Below are positions 14,548-18,478 of a DNA stretch of 18,478 bases, one piece after another (position 1 is the first letter of the stretch; the number at the start of each line of letters is the position of its first letter). This stretch comes from CAVQBP01 sp964448105 (GTDB lineage: Bacteria; Bacteroidota; Ignavibacteria; Ignavibacteriales; Ignavibacteriaceae). Below the pieces are notes generated by a model, which was given only the letters and a program-made list of their open reading frames with translations, ran no database searches and was not told the DNA's origin. The stretch is taken from NCBI GenBank assembly GCA_964448105.1, contig CAYUVK010000104.1, forward strand, positions 1-18,478, given 5' to 3'. A program made the position numbers and the translations under genes.

Positions 14548-15933
14548 TTAGGTAGCGCTTGGCAACACTAAATTAGCTTTGGACCAGCTGGCACCATTAT
14601 TTGTAGTACGAAAGATGCCATTATCATAGGTACCTGCAAAAAGACATGTTCCATTAGAAGCAAAAGAAAGAATATCGTGATAAAAAAATATACCTGAGTC
14701 AGACATCCAGCTTTTACCAAGGTCAGTAGAAAGAAATAATCCACCCGCTGCTCCAACGAAAATATTCTGTCCTATCACTATAAAAGATTTAAGTCCAAGC
14801 GTACCATATGGATCAGTCAATCCGAAATCTATTGGCAGCCAATTTTTACCGTTATTATTTGAAAGAAAAGCACCATTATTCATTGTGCCGGCAAGAATAT
14901 TAGTATTGTTATTCTCGTCGGAAAAACTAGCTAGCGCAATAACATTAGTGTGTGATATGCCGTTATTAACCTCTTTCCAGCTTTTACCAATATCTGTCGA
15001 AAGAGAAACTCCACCATTATAAGCGGATCCTACAAAGATGTTCGTACTATCCATATTGCCTGATTTTACAGCGATAGCTCTAATATCCTTATTTTTAGGT
15101 CCTATTGATGTCCAACTCTTTCCTTTATCTGTAGAAAAATATACGCCATCCCCAGAGTTCGCAAACAAATTTGTTCCACTAACGGCAAATTCATTGAAAA
15201 ATAGATTCGATATGTAAGCCCAATTCGCTCCATTATCTGTTGAAAGAAAGAGACCTTCAGAGGTTGATGCAAAAAGATTTGTTCCACCCAATCCATTATT
15301 GGTTATTACAATATTCGCTACATATATACTTGGTACACCAGAATAGGGTTCTGTCCAATTTTTTCCTGCATCTGTGGAAAGGAAAACACCACCTCCACCG
15401 TTTGGAGAATCGTACCATGCACTTGCAAAAAGATTCGTACCATCAGAGGCAAATGCAGTTATGTTTTTATCCGAAAATCCTGAATATCTCCAACTTAATC
15501 CGTAATCAGTAGAACAATAAACACCCCCATAATGTAAACCGGTAAAAATATTATTCCCATGGAAGCCAAAAGAAGTTATCCATTTGTTATCCGGTAGTCC
15601 TGAATTAACTTCAACCCAGCTTTCACCCCAATTTGTAGAACGAAAAACTCCTCCAAATTGAGTTCCCGCAAAAATAATAGTATCTTCTTTGTTTTCAGTA
15701 TATATTGCAATTTTATTGATCCATTTGTTTGTTAAACCGTTTGTAACCTCTATCCAGTTTTCCCCGTTATTAGTTGAGCGATATATTCCGCCTTCGTAAG
15801 TGAATCCCCCAGTACCTGCAAAGATATTATTTCCACTTACGGCAAGTGCAGTTACATAACCGCCATAAGGTCCATTAGTTTGCACCCATTGTGGATAAAT
15901 TTCTGCAGCTAAGAACAGAATGAACAACAACAA
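14548..15933 (-). CDS. N-terminal fragment of the broken propeller gene (blades 1-10)
   Basis: This is the readable frame upstream of the premature TAA, 461 aa if a TTG at 15933 is used. That TTG lies inside the signal peptide and has no ribosome binding site. The real ATG is at 15950 in another frame. The fragment has ten BNR-type repeats such as GGIYRSTNNGENW and GLFLSTDLGKSW, and lacks a sorting domain. It would therefore be periplasmic at best if made. See the 13735-15950 entry. Confidence 0.7.
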   Translation of the reverse strand: MLLFILFLAAEIYPQWVQTNGPYGGYVTALAVSGNNIFAGTGGFTYEGGIYRSTNNGENWIEVTNGLTNKWINKIAIYTENKEDTIIFAGTQFGGVFRSTNWGESWVEVNSGLPDNKWITSFGFHGNNIFTGLHYGGVYCSTDYGLSWRYSGFSDKNITAFASDGTNLFASAWYDSPNGGGGVFLSTDAGKNWTEPYSGVPSIYVANIVITNNGLGGTNLFASTSEGLFLSTDNGANWAYISNLFFNEFAVSGTNLFANSGDGVYFSTDKGKSWTSIGPKNKDIRAIAVKSGNMDSTNIFVGSAYNGGVSLSTDIGKSWKEVNNGISHTNVIALASFSDENNNTNILAGTMNNGAFLSNNNGKNWLPIDFGLTDPYGTLGLKSFIVIGQNIFVGAAGGLFLSTDLGKSWMSDSGIFFYHDILSFASNGTCLFAGTYDNGIFRTTNNGASWSKANLVLPSAT

Positions 15934-16011
15934 GTATAATTTTTTCCCATTTTATTTACCTCCTTTATATTAAATTCTTAATCTTACCCTAAACAACACA
16001 TAGCCGTTTCC

Positions 16012-17997
16012 TTACTTCAGCAATAAAAGCTTTTTAGTCGCAGTATAACTGCCTGCTTTTAGTTGATAGAAGTACACACCGCTTGGCAGGTTTGCTGCAT
16101 TCCACGTTACCTCATAAGTTCCCGCGGGTTTTTCTTCATTAATTAACGTTGCTACTTCTCTTCCTAAAACATCGTAAATAATCAATTGTATGGAACGAAA
16201 ATTTTCGTTCCCTACGGTTTGCATAGGAATAGAATATTTTATTGTTGTACTTGGATTAAAAGGATTGGGATAATTTTGGTAAAGTAAAAAATCTTTTGGT
16301 AATTCATTAATTTGTTTTTCTCCAATAGAAGTAACTCCCCCCGTAGTTGTTTTAAGGATTGTTCCAAAATTACCAACAACCCAACCCGTATTAGCATCTA
16401 TCAAAGAAACTCCCCTAAGTTCATTCCCTGTTCTGCTTGATTGATTAATCCAGTTCTCGCCTCCATCTGTCGTTATCAGGATTAAACCTCCTCCCCCGAC
16501 AACTGTTCCGTTGTTTGCATCGGTAAAACAAACATCACGTAGTAAGGGAGCAGTTGTGCCGCTTAATTGATTAACCCAATGTTCACCTCCATCTGTTGTT
16601 CGTAAGATGGTTCCATTATAGCCAACAACTGTTCCGATATTTGAATCTACAAAGTTGACTCCAAGAAGAATGTCTGTCGTTATGTTTAGTTGGCTAATCC
16701 AACTTTGCCCACCGTTCGTTGTTATGAGGATTACACCCTTCATTTGATCGGTACCAACTCGAGCATCGCCAACAACTGTCCCAGTATTTTCATCTGTAGA
16801 AGAAACACCATAAAGGTAATAGGTTGTTTCTAATGTTTGGGAAATCCAGTTGTTACCTCCGTCAGTCGTCCGGAATATTGTTCCCACATAATCTGAACCA
16901 TTCCATTTACCACCGACAGCAGTTCCAGTATTAACATCTGTAAAGCAAACTGACTCAAGCACAACAGAGTCAACTGAAGAACTTATCCAATTATTTCCTC
17001 CATTTGTTGTTTTGAGAATTTCATTAACACCAACGATCCAACCATTATTTGCATTAGTAAAGGAAACACCATTAAATACAGCATCTGTATCATTTAACTG
17101 ATTAATCCAATTGCTTCCTCCGTCTGTTGTTCTTAGAATTATATTTCCACCAACGGCCCAGCCATTATTTACATTAATAAAAGAAACATCATTCAAACCA
17201 GATCGATTTTCCCCTTTTGTTTGGCGAGTCCAGCTGTTTCCACCATCTGTTGTTCTTAGTATTGTCTCAAATGGACCAACAGCAGCGACAGTATTTGCAC
17301 CGGTAAAGCAGACTCCAAATAACCAATTCCAATCATCTGATGAATAAAATATCTCATTCCAATTATTTCCGCCATCTGTTGTTTTGAGTATTATATGGCC
17401 AATAAATGGAAATATTCCACCGATAACTATTCCGTTCAATGCATCGTTAAAACAAACATCCCCAAGAGGCAGAGTTGTATTGCTTAACTGGCTAATCCAA
17501 TTCTTTCCTCCATCAGTTGTTTGAAGAATTAAACCTTTTAAATCATTTATACCTTTCCAAAAACTCCCCACTGCCGTTCCATTATTTGAATCAGTAAAAC
17601 AAACTCCATTAAGTCCAAGGGCTAAATCAATGGATTGATTTACCTCCCAGTGGTTTCCTCCATCTGTCGTTCGAAGGATTACTTCATAACCGACAGCAGT
17701 ACCGTTATTTTCATCTGAAAAATAAACAGCAGAGAGTCTATTAGTTGTACCGCTTGACTGAGTAATCCAGTTGTTTCCACTGTCTATCGTTTTTATTATC
17801 GTCCCACAGTCTCCGACAGCCCATCCAATATTTTCATCTATAAAGAAGATGTCGTTCAGATCGTTTCCAGTTGGTAAAGGATTTTGCCAGAACCACCCAT
17901 TTTGTGGATATATTTCTGCTGTAAAGGATAGAATAAGTAACAACAAGTATAATTTTTTAACTTTTCCCGCAAAACGGGATTTCGCTTCGCTCAACAT
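16012..17997 (-). CDS. Secreted Ycf48/BNR-like propeller protein with T9SS sorting domain
   Basis: This is a 661-aa protein. The signal peptide core is KKLYLLLLILSFTAEIYPQ. Twelve repeats of about 45-50 residues follow, with the pattern VxFTDxNNGTxVGxxxxILRTTDGGxNW (DENIGWAVGDCGTIIKT, DANNGTVVGGGGLILIT, DANTGWVVGNFGTILKT). This is the Ycf48-like (PSII_BNR) propeller blade, and twelve suggest two stacked propellers. The sorting domain runs from YQNYPNPFNPST to KKLLLLK and includes the QTVGNENFRS palindrome. I chose the ATG at 17997 because AAGGAGGT lies just upstream; a start at 18024 would put that site inside the gene. Residues 2-13 (LSEAKSRFAGKV) are an apparent insertion compared with the neighbouring paralogue. 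The role is probably surface binding. Despite the family name there is no sign of photosynthesis. Confidence 0.93.
   Translation of the reverse strand: MLSEAKSRFAGKVKKLYLLLLILSFTAEIYPQNGWFWQNPLPTGNDLNDIFFIDENIGWAVGDCGTIIKTIDSGNNWITQSSGTTNRLSAVYFSDENNGTAVGYEVILRTTDGGNHWEVNQSIDLALGLNGVCFTDSNNGTAVGSFWKGINDLKGLILQTTDGGKNWISQLSNTTLPLGDVCFNDALNGIVIGGIFPFIGHIILKTTDGGNNWNEIFYSSDDWNWLFGVCFTGANTVAAVGPFETILRTTDGGNSWTRQTKGENRSGLNDVSFINVNNGWAVGGNIILRTTDGGSNWINQLNDTDAVFNGVSFTNANNGWIVGVNEILKTTNGGNNWISSSVDSVVLESVCFTDVNTGTAVGGKWNGSDYVGTIFRTTDGGNNWISQTLETTYYLYGVSSTDENTGTVVGDARVGTDQMKGVILITTNGGQSWISQLNITTDILLGVNFVDSNIGTVVGYNGTILRTTDGGEHWVNQLSGTTAPLLRDVCFTDANNGTVVGGGGLILITTDGGENWINQSSRTGNELRGVSLIDANTGWVVGNFGTILKTTTGGVTSIGEKQINELPKDFLLYQNYPNPFNPSTTIKYSIPMQTVGNENFRSIQLIIYDVLGREVATLINEEKPAGTYEVTWNAANLPSGVYFYQLKAGSYTATKKLLLLK
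16188..16215. repeat. In-frame palindrome within a sorting domain, copy 2
   Basis: This copy has the same 20-bp core GGAACGAAAATTTTCGTTCC, with one outer mismatch, at the same codon position of the sorting domain as in 7482-7509 (reading QTVGNENFRSIQLIIYD). Confidence 0.85.
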
Positions 17998-18022
17998 TTT
18001 ATCTACCTCCTTTGATAAACCC

Positions 18023-18056
18023 AAACCTCCAAGGTTTTTCTAAACCTTGGGGGTTT
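18023..18056. repeat. 15-bp hairpin of the AAACCTTGG family
   Basis: Arm 1 is AAACCTCCAAGGTTT (18023-18037) and arm 2 is AAACCTTGGGGGTTT (18042-18056), around a TTCT loop with one non-Watson-Crick pair. It lies between two T9SS cargo genes, 9 bases past the stop of the 18066 gene and just before the ribosome binding site of the next. It may separate their expression. Confidence 0.65.
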
Positions 18057-18065
18057 CTCAAAATC

Positions 18066-18478
18066 TTATTTCAGCAACAAAAGCTTTTTCGTTGCAGTAT
18101 AATTACCTGCCTTAAGCTGATAGAAGTACACACCGCTCGGCAGGTTTGCTGCATTCCATGTTATTTCATAAGTACCTGCAGGTTTTTCTTCGTTAACAAG
18201 AGTAGTTATTTCTCTTCCCAAAACATCATATATAATCAAATGTAGGGAACGAAAATTTTCGTTCCCTACGGTTTGTTGAGGGATTGAATATTTTATTGTT
18301 GTGCTGGGATTAAATGGATTCGGATAGTTCTGTTGCAAATAAAAAGTTTTGTACATTCTAGAAGAATGTTTTTCCCCCATTCCGGTTGATAAAGATGATA
18401 CCAATTTTATTCTGCCGAAATAGTCTGCATTCTGCCAATGAAGATTGCGCGGTTCCGGTTCCCAAACTGAGCCGAACA
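18066..18478 (-). CDS. C-terminus of a T9SS cargo protein, partial at right edge
   Basis: The frame is open from the right edge (137 codons visible), so the first in-window TTG at 18404 is not a real start. The visible upstream part reads SVWEPEPRNLHWQNADYFGR, then a linker (STGMGEKHSSRMYKTF) and a complete sorting domain (LQQNYPNPFNPSTTIKYSIP ... YTATKKLLLLK) containing the QTVGNENFRS palindrome. The catalytic or binding part lies outside the window and cannot be identified. The propeller gene starting at 17997 follows after 68 bp. Confidence 0.85.
   Translation of the reverse strand, partial: FGSVWEPEPRNLHWQNADYFGRIKLVSSLSTGMGEKHSSRMYKTFYLQQNYPNPFNPSTTIKYSIPQQTVGNENFRSLHLIIYDVLGREITTLVNEEKPAGTYEITWNAANLPSGVYFYQLKAGNYTATKKLLLLK
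18242..18269. repeat. In-frame palindrome within a sorting domain, copy 3 (perfect)
   Basis: This is a perfect 28-bp palindrome; each half is GTAGGGAACGAAAA or its complement. It sits at the same codon position as the other two copies and encodes VGNENFRSL. Confidence 0.9.

Larger units (their letters stand above)
13735..15950 (-). pseudogene. 14-repeat BNR/VPS10-like propeller T9SS protein, broken by frameshift and stop
   Basis: I see one gene in three pieces. The ATG at 15950 follows AAGGAGGTAAATAAA and opens MGKN, but hits a stop 11 codons on. With one extra A in the six-base run at 15940-15945 it would read MGKKLYLLLFILFLAAEIYP, matching the signal peptide of the neighbour (KKLYLLLLILSFTAEIYPQ). 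The frame then runs to a TAA at 14548-14550 and continues open in the same frame to 13735. Repeats of the type FAGTxxxGIFxSTDNGxSW number ten before the TAA and four after it, which makes fourteen blades, enough for two seven-bladed propellers. It ends with a standard sorting domain. Such proteins are exported surface proteins of unknown binding partner. The lesions may be real or sequencing errors. Confidence 0.8.

Noticed and set aside
14548..14550. TAA read as sense or recoded stop
   Set aside because: All other genes here use TAA as a normal stop and no recoding signal is visible. Decay or sequencing error is simpler.
16012..17997. Photosystem II assembly factor
   Set aside because: The blades are Ycf48-like, but the protein has twelve repeats, a sorting domain and no photosynthesis neighbours. 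It is a generic secreted propeller.
1..18478. Insertion sequence or transposon
   Set aside because: No transposase or integrase frame, and no terminal repeats with target duplication, were found. The repeats seen are short palindromes only.

Overview
The window is AT-rich, and every gene I can support lies on the minus strand. The best fit is a member of the Ignavibacteria (Ignavibacteriota/Chlorobi side of the Bacteroidota superphylum), probably a metagenome scaffold since it carries a 100-N gap. Three things point there. Type IX secretion (T9SS) C-terminal sorting domains of the form QNYPNPFNPST...KLLLLK are very frequent. There are two large hybrid two-component regulators with the H-box SHEFRTPL. 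Most genes have clear AAGGAG(G) ribosome binding sites, which true Bacteroidetes rarely show. The phylum call is inference.

Layout in the direction of transcription (right to left). At the right edge is the C-terminus of a T9SS cargo protein (18066-18478). Next is a 12-repeat BNR/Ycf48-like propeller protein (16012-17997). Then comes a 14-repeat propeller gene (13735-15950) that is broken by a frameshift right after its start codon and by an in-frame TAA. After covarying hairpins and a shared leader element comes a cytoplasmic hybrid sensor kinase/AraC regulator (10535-13342, containing the gap). It is followed by two 12-bp direct repeats with a 21-bp period, and then a probable transcription unit: a lipoprotein (9832-10384, frameshifted in its signal peptide), a stand-alone sorting-domain ORF (9453-9782), a second small lipoprotein (8857-9339) and a beta-helix T9SS cargo protein (7306-8763). 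This unit ends in a plausible intrinsic terminator at 7237-7290. Further left are an AraC-type regulator (6159-7016), a two-gene unit of a small T9SS cargo protein and a GVxG-repeat protein (3740-5785), a kelch/sorting-domain pseudogene (3377-3716), three tandem hairpins, a second copy of the leader element, and a membrane-spanning hybrid two-component sensor that runs off the left edge (1-2957).

The window reads as a surface/secretome accessory region. Envelope-facing regulators sit beside secreted propeller, beta-helix and lipoproteins, and the most attractive regulatory link is the 21-bp direct repeat between the 10535-13342 regulator and the lipoprotein unit. The DNA is unusually rich in palindromes. 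A 28-bp palindrome sits in frame at the same point of three sorting domains, hairpin families follow the cargo genes, and the sorting-domain DNA itself acts as a dispersed repeat. Several genes are broken. I see no transposase, CRISPR array, tRNA or rRNA.
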